Assembly (NCBI GenBank): GCA_946403845.1
Contig: CAMJBL010000002.1
Location: forward strand, 1-64,000
DNA from: an uncultured Prevotella sp.
GTDB lineage: Bacteria; Bacteroidota; Bacteroidia; Bacteroidales; Bacteroidaceae
Direction: 5' to 3'
Length of the DNA: 64,000 nt
Each line of letters starts with the position of its first letter. The stretch's first letter is position 1. The notes beneath the pieces are model-generated. The model worked only from the letters and a program-made list of their open reading frames with translations. It made no database searches and had not been told where the DNA came from. The position numbers and the translations under genes were made by a program. Below are positions 1 to 9,077 of the stretch, piece after piece.

Positions 1-809
1 TGATGCAAAAGACTGGTGCTGATCCGGACAGTATTGATGCCATCGTCGTGGCCACCTCGACCGCTGATTATAAGTTCCCATCGACAGCAAGCATCGTGCT
101 TGGTAAACTGGGATTGAAGAATGCTTTCGCATTTGATTTCTGGGGTGCTTGCTGTGGATTCCTCTATGCGCTCGATGTGGCAGCGTCGATGGTAAAGAGT
201 GGCAGGTGCAAGAAAATGATCGTTATCGGTGCTGATAAGATGTCATCGATTGTCGATTATAAAGATCGCCAGACTTGTCCGCTTTTCGGTGATGGTGCAG
301 CAGCCGTGCTTCTCGAAGCATCGGAAGAAGAGAATATCGGTGTGATGGATTCCCATCTGCGTGCTGATGGCAAGGGTCTTCCGTTCTTGCACATGAAGGC
401 AGGCGGATCTGTTTGTCCTCCCTCACATTTTACGGTAGATCATCGTCTGCACTACCTCTATCAGGAGGGTCGCACAGTGTTCCGTTATGCTGTAACCAAT
501 ATGAGCGATGATTGTGCCTTGGTAGCTGAGCGCAATGGACTGAACAAGGATAATATCCAATGGATTGTTCCTCATCAGGCCAATATGCGTATTATCGAGG
601 CTGTTGCAAAGCGTTTGGATCTTTCCATGGATCAGGTGATGGTTAATATCGAGCATTTGGGTAATACCAGTGCAGCTACCATACCACTTGCTTTGTGGGA
701 GAATGAATCGAAGTTAAGGAAGGGTGATAATATGATTTTCACCGCTTTTGGTGCCGGATTTGTCCACGGGGCATCCTATTACAAGTGGGCATACGACGGC
801 GACCAATAA
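1..809 (+). CDS. fabH: 3-oxoacyl-ACP synthase III (KAS III), 5' end outside window
   Basis: Condenses an acyl-CoA primer (acetyl-CoA or branched) with malonyl-ACP to start fatty acid synthesis in the cytosol. The visible 268 residues hold all three thiolase-fold catalytic elements. The nucleophile is the first Cys of GACCGF at about visible residue 50. The His lies in VPHQANMRI and the Asn in GNTSAAT. The first Met visible, at position 3, lies inside the N-terminal half of the family, so the true start is upstream of the window and roughly the first 70 residues are missing. It is followed by a hairpin terminator and then era, an order often seen in Bacteroidetes. Identification is firm; only the start is unknown. 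Confidence 0.95.
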   Translation, partial: MQKTGADPDSIDAIVVATSTADYKFPSTASIVLGKLGLKNAFAFDFWGACCGFLYALDVAASMVKSGRCKKMIVIGADKMSSIVDYKDRQTCPLFGDGAAAVLLEASEEENIGVMDSHLRADGKGLPFLHMKAGGSVCPPSHFTVDHRLHYLYQEGRTVFRYAVTNMSDDCALVAERNGLNKDNIQWIVPHQANMRIIEAVAKRLDLSMDQVMVNIEHLGNTSAATIPLALWENESKLRKGDNMIFTAFGAGFVHGASYYKWAYDGDQ

Positions 810-829
810 ACTTAAAGAAACTATACGAG

Positions 830-861
830 AAAACGCATCCTTCTGAAAGATGCGTTTTTTT
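830..861 (+). terminator. Rho-independent terminator after fabH
   Basis: A 10-bp perfect stem, AAAACGCATC paired with GATGCGTTTT, has a 9-nt loop and runs into a T tract. It sits 20 bases after the fabH stop and ends 15 bases before the era start. It should end the fabH transcript, though era could still be reached by readthrough. Confidence 0.85.
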
Positions 862-876
862 GTCTAAACTGAGTAT

Positions 877-1767
877 ATGCATAAGGCTGGATTCGTAAAT
901 ATTGTGGGTAACCCTAACGTTGGTAAGTCGACACTGATGAACCAACTCGTGGGAGAGCGTATCAGTATTGCAACGTTCAAGGCGCAGACCACACGTCATC
1001 GTATCATGGGTATTGTCAATACCGATGATATGCAAATCGTGTTTTCTGATACGCCTGGTGTCCTGAAACCGAATTATAAGTTGCAGGAGTCGATGTTGGC
1101 GTTCTCTGAGTCTGCGTTGCAGGATGCAGATGTGTTGCTATATGTGACTGATGTCGTGGAGAATCCAGAAAAAAATATGGATTTTCTTAGGAAGGTCCAG
1201 AAGATGGATACCCCGATTTTACTACTTATCAATAAAATTGATGAGTTGAAAGAGAATAGCCAGCAGGCGCTTTCCGAGATTGTAGAGCGTTGGCACAGTT
1301 TGCTCCCTAATGCGGAGATTCTCCCGATTTCTGCGAAGAATAAGTTTGGTGTTGATATGCTGCTGAAGCGTATTCAGGAACTGCTGCCAGAGAGTCCGGC
1401 CTATTTTGATAAAGACCAGCTGACGGATAAACCAGCCCGCTTCTTTGTCTCGGAGATTATCCGGGAAAAGATTCTTCTCTATTACGACAAGGAGATTCCC
1501 TATTCTGTCGAGGTGCGAGTGGAAAGCTTTAAGGAGGATGAGAAGCGTATCCATATCAATGCGCTGATCTATGTGGAGCGTGACAGCCAGAAGGGCATTA
1601 TCATCGGTCACCAAGGGGTGGCACTCAAGAAGGTAAGCACTGAGGCACGTAAATCACTCGAGAAGTTCTTTGCTAAGCCGATATTCCTTGAAATTTTCGT
1701 GAAGGTGGATAAGGACTGGCGCTCATCAGAGCGGGAACTGGATAGTTTTGGGTATAATCCGGAATAA
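877..1767 (+). CDS. era: GTPase Era
   Basis: Essential Ras-like GTPase that binds 16S rRNA near its 3' end and assists 30S subunit maturation. At 296 residues it has the usual length. The G1 loop GNPNVGKST is at residues 11-19, G3 is DTPGV, and G4 is NKID. The C-terminal KH RNA-binding domain has the motif IIIGHQGVALKKV. Only a 45-bp gap separates it from der; most of that gap is a 9-bp CTAG repeat array, so the two GTPase genes probably share one transcript. The ATG start at 877 leaves a normal N-terminus for the family. Confidence 0.97.
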   Translation: MHKAGFVNIVGNPNVGKSTLMNQLVGERISIATFKAQTTRHRIMGIVNTDDMQIVFSDTPGVLKPNYKLQESMLAFSESALQDADVLLYVTDVVENPEKNMDFLRKVQKMDTPILLLINKIDELKENSQQALSEIVERWHSLLPNAEILPISAKNKFGVDMLLKRIQELLPESPAYFDKDQLTDKPARFFVSEIIREKILLYYDKEIPYSVEVRVESFKEDEKRIHINALIYVERDSQKGIIIGHQGVALKKVSTEARKSLEKFFAKPIFLEIFVKVDKDWRSSERELDSFGYNPE

Positions 1768-1803
1768 TCTAGCCAGGCTAGATAGACTAGAAATACTAGA
1801 ATA
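1768..1803. repeat. Intergenic 9-bp CTAG array (4 units)
   Basis: CTAG occurs at 1769, 1778, 1787 and 1796, an exact 9-bp period, between the era stop codon and the der start. The first two units form a short perfect palindrome, CTAGCC-A-GGCTAG. The same periodic array is found in frame inside alaS, mutL, purB and asnS. This copy is the only non-coding one, which argues that the element is a DNA feature rather than a protein motif. Confidence 0.85.
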
Positions 1804-1812
1804 GATGATAAT

Positions 1813-3126
1813 ATGGGAAATTTAGTAGCTATTGTAGGCCGTCCCAACGTGGGTAAGTCGACGCTTTTCAACAGGCTTACGAAAAGTCGTCAGGCTATTG
1901 TCAGCGATGAAGCAGGAACCACGCGTGATCGCCAATATGGCAAGTGTGATTGGAATGGCCGCGAGTTCTCTGTTGTTGATACAGGTGGCTGGGTCGTCAA
2001 TTCAGACGATATATTCGAGGAGGAAATCCGTAAGCAGGTGATTATTGCAACGGAAGAAGCAGACTTAGTGCTTTTTGTCTGCGACATCAAGAATGGTGTG
2101 ACAGACTGGGACATGGACGTGGCACAGATTCTGCGTCGTGCTAAGTTGCCTGTTCTCCTCGTGGCAAATAAGGCCGATGATAATAAGAATCTCTATGACC
2201 AATATGAATTCTACAATCTTGGTCTTGGCGATCCTTATTGCATCAGTGCTGCGACGGGCAGCGGTACGGGTGATTTGCTTGACAAGGTGCTGGAGATGTT
2301 GCCAGAAAAGAGCGTAGACCAACTTGAGGAGGGTATCCCCCGTTTCGCTGTGGTGGGACGTCCGAATGCAGGAAAGTCAAGCCTTATCAATGCGTTCATC
2401 GGTGAAGAGCGCAATATTGTCACAGAGATAGCAGGTACAACACGTGATTCTATCTATACCCGCTATGATAAGTTCGGGTTCGATTTCTATCTTGTGGATA
2501 CTGCAGGTATTCGTCGTAAGAATAAGGTGACTGAGGATCTGGAGTTCTATAGCGTAATGCGTTCTATTCGTGCTATTGAGAATTCTGATGTCTGTATCCT
2601 GATGATTGATGCCACGCGAGGTATCGAGGCTCAGGATATGAATATTTTCCAGTTGATTCAGAAGAACAACAAGAGTCTGGTGGTAGTGGTTAACAAGTGG
2701 GATCTTGTGGAGGATAAGAGCCAGGTGGTTATCGATACCTTTGAGAATGCCATTCGTAAGCGTATGGCACCGTTTGTCGATTTCCCCATCATCTTTGCCT
2801 CAGCATTGACCAAACAGCGTATCTTCAAGGTACTTGAGACTGCCAAGCAGGTCTATCTGAACCGTAAGGCACGTATTGGTACGACGAAGCTTAACGAGGT
2901 GATGCTGCCATTGATTGAGGCTTATCCGCCTCCCTCCATAAAAGGAAAGTATATCAAGATCAAATATGTGTCGCAGGTGCCTGATACACAGATACCAACG
3001 TTTGTATTCTATGCAAACCTGCCTCAGTATGTCAAGGAACCTTATAAGCGATTCCTGGAGAATAAGATTCGCGAGAACTGGACTTTGACAGGCTCTCCCA
3101 TTAATGTGTTTATCCGTCAGAAGTAG
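1813..3126 (+). CDS. der: GTPase Der (EngA)
   Basis: Essential tandem-GTPase that acts in 50S ribosomal subunit assembly. The 437-residue length is typical. Two complete G domains are visible: GRPNVGKST near residue 9 with DTGGW, and GRPNAGKSS near residue 182 with DTAGI and NKWD. A C-terminal KH-like domain follows. A lipoprotein gene begins one base after its stop, so der lies in an era-der-lipoprotein-outer membrane protein run. The start at 1813 follows the repeat array directly and gives the normal N-terminus [12 protein letters not shown]. Confidence 0.97.
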   Translation: MGNLVAIVGRPNVGKSTLFNRLTKSRQAIVSDEAGTTRDRQYGKCDWNGREFSVVDTGGWVVNSDDIFEEEIRKQVIIATEEADLVLFVCDIKNGVTDWDMDVAQILRRAKLPVLLVANKADDNKNLYDQYEFYNLGLGDPYCISAATGSGTGDLLDKVLEMLPEKSVDQLEEGIPRFAVVGRPNAGKSSLINAFIGEERNIVTEIAGTTRDSIYTRYDKFGFDFYLVDTAGIRRKNKVTEDLEFYSVMRSIRAIENSDVCILMIDATRGIEAQDMNIFQLIQKNNKSLVVVVNKWDLVEDKSQVVIDTFENAIRKRMAPFVDFPIIFASALTKQRIFKVLETAKQVYLNRKARIGTTKLNEVMLPLIEAYPPPSIKGKYIKIKYVSQVPDTQIPTFVFYANLPQYVKEPYKRFLENKIRENWTLTGSPINVFIRQK

Positions 3127-3127
3127 C

Positions 3128-3517
3128 ATGAAATATCTGCCCGCCTTTATATTGGCAATAATGCTATTGTGTGTAGCTTGTGGTAATCCCTCGCCAGAGG
3201 AACTGGCATCTATTGCTGCAAAGGGCTATTATAAGCACTTGGTGAATGGTGAATATGAGGCATTCCTGGAAGGGAAGGAAGGGGCAGATAGTCTGCCAGA
3301 CGATTATCGGGAGCAGCTGTTGACGAGTTATCGTCAGTTTATGGCACAGCAGAATCGGGACCATCATGGGATTCTCGACATCCGTGTTTCTAATGCAACG
3401 ACTGATACAGCATTGAATTATACGAATGTTTTCCTGGTCCTTTGCTTTGGCGATTCTGTGAATGAGGAAATCGTTGTACCGATGGTAGAACGGAATGGAA
3501 GTTGGAGAATGAAATAA
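3128..3517 (+). CDS. Small putative lipoprotein, unknown function
   Basis: A 129-residue protein with a lipoprotein signal: a short hydrophobic stretch ends in LLCVAC, with the lipid-accepting Cys near residue 18 followed by GNPSPEE. The rest is a compact alpha/beta region ending in VVPMVERNGSWRMK. That ending resembles DUF4878-like lipoproteins of Bacteroidetes, in which a C-terminal strand pair carries a conserved Trp. I placed the start at 3128 rather than an upstream in-frame codon at 3104 because 3128 begins the signal peptide and avoids overlap with der. It is probably cotranscribed with der and the next gene. Function unknown. Confidence 0.75.
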   Translation: MKYLPAFILAIMLLCVACGNPSPEELASIAAKGYYKHLVNGEYEAFLEGKEGADSLPDDYREQLLTSYRQFMAQQNRDHHGILDIRVSNATTDTALNYTNVFLVLCFGDSVNEEIVVPMVERNGSWRMK

Positions 3518-3524
3518 TAAGAAT

Positions 3525-4535
3525 ATGAAAGGATTTGTATTATCTGTTATTGTAAGTATAAGTGGTCTTTCAGCATCAGCCCAGAGCTCCTTACAGGAGA
3601 TGCTCGATGAATACCATATGTTTAATCATCTGGATGCTTCACTTACCTTGGGTACGACAGGTATTGGCTTCGATGTGGCTACACCCGTTGGCGACTATGC
3701 CCAATTGCGAGTCGGCTATGCCTTTATGCCCTCTTACCACAAGAGTATGTATTTCGGTGTTCAGGTGGGTGATAAGCCTGAGAGCAAGTATGATGCAAAT
3801 GGCAATCGTGTGGAGACGAAGTTCGATAGGATGGCTGGCGCTTTGAATCAGATAACAGGTTATAAGGTGGAGGATCAGGTTGAGATGATTGGCATGCCAA
3901 CATATAATAATCTCAAGGTTCTGGTGGATGTCTTTCCGTTTCAGCAGGACAGACGCTGGCATGTTACAGCAGGTTTCTTCCTCGGTCCTTCAAGGATAGC
4001 CAAGGCTTATAATGCTACAGAGGCCATGCCGACATTAATGGCTGTTAGCATTTATAATACGATGCGTGAGAAGACATTGGCTTCTTATGAGTCAGGATGG
4101 CCTTATCCCCCTGTTATTTCTGTTGGTACATGGGCATTGACCGAACAAGATGTGATTGCTGATTTGGCTGAAAGGTTTATACGCTATGGACGAATGGGTA
4201 TGCATGTTGGTGACTACGATGACGGAACACCATATATGATGGAACCTGGTGATGATGGAATGGTTAGGGCCGAGGTGAAGACCAATGCATTCAAGCCCTA
4301 TTTAGGCTTAGGATATGGTGGTCGCCTTTTAAAGAACAATGATAAGTTTCATATAGCGGTTGATTTAGGTGCCATGTTCTGGGGTGGTTCTCCTCGAATC
4401 ATTACGCATGAAGGCGTTGATCTGACAAAGGACGTCAGTAATATATCAGGCAAAGTGGGTGACTATGTGAGTTTGGCAAAGACTTTCAAGGTATTCCCTG
4501 TTCTTGATGTTCGATTTGTCTATCATATCTTCTGA
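3525..4535 (+). CDS. Predicted outer-membrane beta-barrel protein, unknown function
   Basis: This 336-residue protein starts with a cleavable signal peptide ending SASAQ, a typical Bacteroidetes signal peptidase I site. The remainder is rich in alternating hydrophobic and polar strands, for example YAQLRVGYAF, WHVTAGFFLG and FKPYLGLGYGGRL. It ends in VLDVRFVYHIF; a terminal Phe is the usual recognition signal of BAM-inserted barrels. The lack of internal repeats and the mixed strand content suggest a small porin-like or structural barrel. It lies 7 bp after the lipoprotein gene, so the two are probably translated from one message and may act together at the outer membrane. I cannot name a family. 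Confidence 0.7.
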   Translation: MKGFVLSVIVSISGLSASAQSSLQEMLDEYHMFNHLDASLTLGTTGIGFDVATPVGDYAQLRVGYAFMPSYHKSMYFGVQVGDKPESKYDANGNRVETKFDRMAGALNQITGYKVEDQVEMIGMPTYNNLKVLVDVFPFQQDRRWHVTAGFFLGPSRIAKAYNATEAMPTLMAVSIYNTMREKTLASYESGWPYPPVISVGTWALTEQDVIADLAERFIRYGRMGMHVGDYDDGTPYMMEPGDDGMVRAEVKTNAFKPYLGLGYGGRLLKNNDKFHIAVDLGAMFWGGSPRIITHEGVDLTKDVSNISGKVGDYVSLAKTFKVFPVLDVRFVYHIF

Positions 4536-4563
4536 TATTCCCAATAAGACGTTCCGCTTCTAA

Positions 4564-4620
4564 AATAAGAGCCTCTATACAAAAAAATAGAGGCTCTTAT
4601 TGTTTCTTAAGAGCCTCTTA
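4564..4620. terminator. Three-armed convergent terminator
   Basis: Three copies of one arm lie between convergent genes: AATAAGAGCCTCTA (4564-4577), its complement TAGAGGCTCTTATT (4588-4601), and AAGAGCCTCTTA (4609-4620). The middle arm can pair with either neighbour. For the minus-strand gene, pairing of 4589-4598 with 4609-4618 is followed by a run of seven U residues (template A tract at 4581-4587). For plus-strand transcripts the first and second arms pair. Confidence 0.75.
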
Positions 4621-4648
4621 TTTTGACTAAAGTCGCTTCTGATTGCGA

Positions 4649-5944
4649 TTATCTGATGACTTGTTTCTTGCCGTTGATGATATAAATACCACGGGGAAGA
4701 TTATTTGTGTTGTTGTCATCCTTGACTTTCACGCCTGTAAGGGTATAGATACCTTCTTTAACAGCGTTGTCTTCGCTCATTACCTTGGTAATACTTGCAG
4801 CCACAGCATATGCATCAGGCAGAAGCAGTTTGATGCCCTTGGCAGTTGCAGTTGCATCTGATGAACTGATAGGCAGATAGGCCCTGTTAGCAGGGATATA
4901 AAACTTATCGTCTTGACCTTTGGTAAGTGCTAAGTTGTTACTATAGGTGGCGTTTGCATCATTAACGAATGCTAACTCTCCATCTACATATCCTATAACT
5001 CGCATGGAACTATTTCTGAATTCAACGGCATTCTTTAAACTCTGATTAGGATCCTCTGTTAATGTTGGCAGAAAGCAAAAGATACTACCTCTCAATGCGT
5101 TTCCTGAAATGGGATTCAGTTTCTCATTTAATAAAATAACCTTGTTATCAGCTACATTACCTGAAGAACATTCTATGATGACAGGCGTTTCTTGGGGAAT
5201 CTTCTTGTCAGTGATTTCTATCAGTTGCGCAATCGGTTCTTTCACATGATTTGTGTCATAGTTATGATGCTCGGGATTGTTGTCGATATAATATGCCTTC
5301 ATTCCGTCTGTGAGCTGATAGGGGAAACTGGTATAGAGAGTCGTGAAATATTTGAATTCATTCTGGCCCACTTGTATGCTTATATCAGGATTGATGGCGA
5401 AATACTCGTTTTCGTTATCTATCTTTTTAAAATCCCACAGAGCGTATTTACCAACACTCTCTTTTCCTATATATTGTATCGTTGCAACTCCGCAATAGGT
5501 TTCTTTTACCTTCTCTGAAGCTGTGTAACCAAGGTCAACCAGATCAATTTGATAACCAGAGTATGAAGTGTACAATTCTCCTTGGTTACTCATCTTCAAT
5601 TTGTAACCGCTTTTACCAAACTTCTCGAGAAGATCGTCAGTATTCATAAACTGTCCATCCAGCGTCAAACCATCTTTATTTCCAGATACATAAAGAATCG
5701 TACCAGGATTTGAGGTCTTGTCTTTTACAGCTTTAAGTGCCTCTGCAGTTACGTATTGACTAAACGTACTTGAAAGAGAAGGCTGAAAATTCTTGCTTTC
5801 TTCGCTGATTTTGTCATTTACAATTGAAATATATCTGCCTGCTTCACCCTGGTTCTGGATTCGGTAATATCCTTCACCAGTATATTGAGCAAACAGCGGG
5901 AATGCCATGATGGCCGTTATGCATGTAAGTAATGTTCTTTTCAT
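4649..5944 (-). CDS. Secreted protein with C-terminal sorting-like domain, unknown function
   Basis: The 431-residue protein has a signal peptide (MKRTLLTC... ending LFAQ) and a first strand motif GEGYYRIQNQGEAGRYISI. That motif resembles the ricin-like or beta-trefoil openings common in Prevotella secreted proteins. The end is diagnostic of the genus: GIYTLTGVKV, a short linker, then LPRGIYIINGKKQVIR, a T9SS type A-like sorting module. That points to secretion and possible surface anchoring. No catalytic motif is recognisable in the middle. It stands alone, with the three-armed terminator downstream and the OmpA terminator upstream. Function unknown. Confidence 0.7.
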   Translation of the reverse strand: MKRTLLTCITAIMAFPLFAQYTGEGYYRIQNQGEAGRYISIVNDKISEESKNFQPSLSSTFSQYVTAEALKAVKDKTSNPGTILYVSGNKDGLTLDGQFMNTDDLLEKFGKSGYKLKMSNQGELYTSYSGYQIDLVDLGYTASEKVKETYCGVATIQYIGKESVGKYALWDFKKIDNENEYFAINPDISIQVGQNEFKYFTTLYTSFPYQLTDGMKAYYIDNNPEHHNYDTNHVKEPIAQLIEITDKKIPQETPVIIECSSGNVADNKVILLNEKLNPISGNALRGSIFCFLPTLTEDPNQSLKNAVEFRNSSMRVIGYVDGELAFVNDANATYSNNLALTKGQDDKFYIPANRAYLPISSSDATATAKGIKLLLPDAYAVAASITKVMSEDNAVKEGIYTLTGVKVKDDNNTNNLPRGIYIINGKKQVIR

Positions 5945-5961
5945 ATTCTTTCATTTAAAAA

Positions 5962-6008
5962 GCCCAACCCTACGTTCTTCCTCTTTCGATTCCGACGCCG
6001 GGTTGGGC
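5962..6008 (-). terminator. Terminator after the first OmpA gene
   Basis: GCCCAACCC (5962-5970) pairs with GGGTTGGGC (6000-6008) around a 29-nt loop. On the minus strand the stem is followed by CTTTTTAAA, giving a short U run just after the ompA-like stop codon. Confidence 0.75.
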
Positions 6009-6031
6009 ATTGTTATTGTTTCTTGTTCAGA

Positions 6032-7150
6032 TTACTCGGCGATACAGATGCTTACGCGGTTCATATCGTTCTCTGCGAACGGCTGAACACGAGCACCCTT
6101 GCTGTCGTACGAGATACGGTCAGCAGCAATCGAGTACTGCTCCTTGAGAGCCTTCACAACAGCGTCAGCGCGCTGAGCAGCAAGACGGTCGTTGATTCTA
6201 TCGTTACCGGTACCGGCATCAGCATAACCTGTTACAACTACCTTTGCATTGGGGTACTTGTTCAGATAATCTGCGATATCCTTAACCTTGCTAGCCTCTG
6301 AGTCCTGAATCTTGAAAGAATTAATCTTGAAGAATACATCACGACGGATAGGCTCGATAACGGGAGCTGCGACGGGAGCGGGAACTTCCACTACCTTCTC
6401 AACAACCTTCTCTACATAGCGGATCTCGGGCTCTGGAGCGGGGATAACTCGGGTTGTATAGGTAGGACCTAAGTTGATCTTCACACCTGCGAGGGCGTTG
6501 AAATACCAATCCCAGTTATCAGCGTTCTTAGAGTTGTACTTGTCGCTAAGTGTGTTAGCGCTCAGTTCGATACCGAAGCTAACAGCATCGCTCAGCTTGA
6601 AGTCTGCTGTGATACCACCTTGTGCGAACGGACGAACCTTTGAACCATCCCAAAGATACTCAAGTGTGTTAACACCATGCTTTGCACCCATGGCAGCTTT
6701 CGCATCAGCAGCATTATCATTGCTAAAGCCAATGTTGGCACCACCACCCAGGAACAGACCGAAGTTGAACACGCGGTTGGGGTTAAAGCCACAGAAAGCG
6801 TTTGAAAGATTAATTGTCAGATCCAGTGAAGGAGCAACATACTTCCAATCCCAAAGATACTTATCACCATTAATCTCAGAACCAGCCTTGCTCTGCCAGC
6901 CATTTACAGCGAGACGGAGACCAAATACGGGGCTGAACTGACGACCGATAGCGGCCTGAACATTGTATGAATTCAAATCACCGAAATCAACCTCACCCAG
7001 CGTGTGCTGAAGTCCTACAGGCTGTATCTGTACATACCAGTGAGGATTGAAAACGTATTCCGTCTTAGGCTGCTGATCCTGTGCAGATGCTGAGAGGAAT
7101 CCCAGTGCCAGCAGGCAAGACAATATTGTTTTCTTCATTTTCATATTCAT
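6032..7150 (-). CDS. OmpA-family outer-membrane protein
   Basis: A 372-residue protein with signal peptide (ending SASAQ), an N-terminal eight-strand-type barrel (about 35-230), a Pro/Val/Glu linker (VEKVVEKVVEVPAPVAAP), and a C-terminal OmpA peptidoglycan-binding domain (about 265-372). The domain includes VVVTGYADAGTGNDRINDRL and ends RVSICIAE. It anchors the outer membrane to peptidoglycan. It is the downstream partner of the collagen-like lipoprotein 21 bp upstream, and is paralogous to the OmpA at 56386-57513. Several in-frame ATG codons lie at the start (7150, 7144, 7138); MKKTILSC at 7138 would give the most usual signal peptide. Family assignment is firm; its ligand, if any, is unknown. 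Confidence 0.92.
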   Translation of the reverse strand: MNMKMKKTILSCLLALGFLSASAQDQQPKTEYVFNPHWYVQIQPVGLQHTLGEVDFGDLNSYNVQAAIGRQFSPVFGLRLAVNGWQSKAGSEINGDKYLWDWKYVAPSLDLTINLSNAFCGFNPNRVFNFGLFLGGGANIGFSNDNAADAKAAMGAKHGVNTLEYLWDGSKVRPFAQGGITADFKLSDAVSFGIELSANTLSDKYNSKNADNWDWYFNALAGVKINLGPTYTTRVIPAPEPEIRYVEKVVEKVVEVPAPVAAPVIEPIRRDVFFKINSFKIQDSEASKVKDIADYLNKYPNAKVVVTGYADAGTGNDRINDRLAAQRADAVVKALKEQYSIAADRISYDSKGARVQPFAENDMNRVSICIAE

Positions 7151-7171
7151 TAAAGATTATATACTCTAATA

Positions 7172-9022
7172 TTATTCATAGACCTTGTTGCCCTTGATGA
7201 CATAGCTCAGGGTCCTGATATTTCCGTCGTAGTCCATTGCGGAATACTGAATCTTGTAGGTCTTGCCCGGCTCAATAGTGAAAGGAATCTCCTTCACGCT
7301 ACCAGGAATAACCTTACCCAGCAGACCTGCGTTAACGGGATCGTCTGCACTGACAGGTGTGCCGTCAACGGCTGTAATGGCAACGAACTTCTTGAAGGCA
7401 GGAGCCAGAACTTCTGCAGACCATGAAGTAGGCAGCAACTTGACTTCACCAGCATCGTATCTTGTGAATGTATTCTCAATGCTATAAACCTCAGGATGTG
7501 ATACCTCTGTGTCGGTAGAAATCAGCAACGTTGGCTGCAGTGCCCAGTTGATGTTGTTCAAAAGTTTCTCTGCACCGATGTTGAACTTGTTGAGGAAACG
7601 CCAGATCTTGTTCTGGGCGCTCTCACTCTTAGTTCCCCATACAACTACCTTACCTTCAAACTTCTCCAAAGCTGTGATGGCCTCACCATCATACTCAGCC
7701 TCATCAGAAAGGTCGAAGCTGTAGCTCAGCGGCTTCATGGCAATAGCTGCAATGTTGGCAGGAGAGTATGTGAAGTTGTTCTTATTCTCACCCCAAGCAG
7801 CCTGCAGACGATAAACAGGAACGTCGTTGTCAACAACGAGGTTGTAAATTGTTCTAACCATTTCCAAAGTCTCAGTCTTGCTGCGGCCTTTCAGAAGGTC
7901 CTTGATTTCGTCCTTGAATGCTTCCATATCCTGAGGCTCCCAAGAAACATAAGCCTTAGCAAGCTTTTCCTGTGAAATAGTTGCGTAGGTCTCATAGAAT
8001 GCATTGTCACCACGTGTCAGATACATCAGGTTCTCGTTAGAAGCCTCCAGCGGAGAAAGTTCAACGGGACCCTCATCACCACCTGTGGTCACAAGTTTCA
8101 GAGTCTTGCCAGAGAAATCTGTAGAACTGGGGTTCACTGTTACATAAAGCTTACCAGCGTTACCGCTTCCTCCCAGAATGTACTCACCCTTGTAAACGAT
8201 GGGCTCCTCAGATCCCTTCGGGAAATAAAGGTCACGTCTTGCCTTCTCACCGAAGTAAGCAAGCAACACATTCGGCTGAACTCCAAACGGAGTGAGGAAT
8301 GTGAACAACGGATTAGAAATCTGCTCAACAGAGAGACTCGTAACCTCAATAAGGAAGACAGCTGCAATCTTCTTAGCAAGTGCATCAATTTGCTCCTGAA
8401 TGCTAGCCAATTTTTCATTTACTAATGCAGCATCGTATGCTTCCTCAGATCCCCAAATCAATTTCTTTAAATCATCAATTGCTTTCTGAAGATCCTCAAT
8501 CTGTTTTGTGAAATCAGTGCTTTCACCATTAGTACCTTTTGCAGAAACGCCTGTATCTTTCGTACCAATCCACCAATTTCCATTATCTCCAATGAATGGG
8601 GTCAAACCGTCCTGGCCATCCTTGCCATCCTTGCCATCCTTACCATCCTGGCCGTCCTTGCCGTCCTTGCCATCCTGGCCGTCCTTACCGTTTTGGCCAT
8701 TCTGGCCTTTTGCAGCAATACCAGTGTCTGTCGTGCCAATCCACCAGTTTCCATTCTCGCCAATAAATGGAGTCAAGCCATTTTGGCCATCCTTACCATC
8801 CTGACCATTTACGCCATCCTTTCCTGCAGGTCCTTGAGGTCCTTGAGGTCCTTGAGGCCCTACTTGTCCTCTCAGATTGTCCAGTTGATTTTGAAGAGCG
8901 GCAATCTTCGCATCAGTCTCCGACTTGTAGTCAGCATCAGTGTCCTTACAAGAAACAAATGCACTCGTAGCAGCAAACAGCATTGCCACTAAGAGAATAC
9001 CATTAATAATTTTCTTTTTCAT
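7172..9022 (-). CDS. Collagen-like surface lipoprotein
   Basis: The 616-residue lipoprotein has Cys25 in FVSC followed by KDTDADY, an acidic stretch like the surface-export signal of Bacteroidetes lipoproteins. A short coiled coil (35-50) leads into two Gly-X-Y tracts. Residues 52-82 are PQG then KDG type, and residues 106-139 are nearly pure KDG/QDG. Each tract is followed by a 24-residue module containing NGNWWIG and DTG (83-105 and 140-163). Another coiled coil (about 168-225) precedes a globular C-terminal region of about 390 residues with no recognised enzyme motif. The architecture suggests a trimeric stalk that lifts a head domain off the cell. OmpA follows in the same operon. The ligand is unknown; DUF4988-like lipoproteins share the collagen-like N-terminus. 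Confidence 0.85.
   Translation of the reverse strand: MKKKIINGILLVAMLFAATSAFVSCKDTDADYKSETDAKIAALQNQLDNLRGQVGPQGPQGPQGPAGKDGVNGQDGKDGQNGLTPFIGENGNWWIGTTDTGIAAKGQNGQNGKDGQDGKDGKDGQDGKDGKDGKDGQDGLTPFIGDNGNWWIGTKDTGVSAKGTNGESTDFTKQIEDLQKAIDDLKKLIWGSEEAYDAALVNEKLASIQEQIDALAKKIAAVFLIEVTSLSVEQISNPLFTFLTPFGVQPNVLLAYFGEKARRDLYFPKGSEEPIVYKGEYILGGSGNAGKLYVTVNPSSTDFSGKTLKLVTTGGDEGPVELSPLEASNENLMYLTRGDNAFYETYATISQEKLAKAYVSWEPQDMEAFKDEIKDLLKGRSKTETLEMVRTIYNLVVDNDVPVYRLQAAWGENKNNFTYSPANIAAIAMKPLSYSFDLSDEAEYDGEAITALEKFEGKVVVWGTKSESAQNKIWRFLNKFNIGAEKLLNNINWALQPTLLISTDTEVSHPEVYSIENTFTRYDAGEVKLLPTSWSAEVLAPAFKKFVAITAVDGTPVSADDPVNAGLLGKVIPGSVKEIPFTIEPGKTYKIQYSAMDYDGNIRTLSYVIKGNKVYE
8505..8870 (-). repeat. Gly-X-Y coding repeats and duplicated WWIG module
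   Basis: This stretch encodes the two collagen-like tracts. In DNA it is a 9-bp-type repeat of CCATCCTTGCCATCC on the plus strand, plus two near copies of the segment encoding TPFIG.NGNWWIGT.DTG (near 8560-8610 and 8730-8780). The repetition makes length variation by slippage or recombination likely. Confidence 0.75.
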
Positions 9023-9077
9023 TGATTTTTAAATTATAATTAGACATATATATATGATTTCTCCACATAAATCGGTG

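Noticed and set aside
8508..8804. Plus-strand frames rich in Pro-Ser-Leu-Trp across the collagen-like region
   Set aside because: They are shadows of the Gly-X-Y repeats of the real minus-strand gene.
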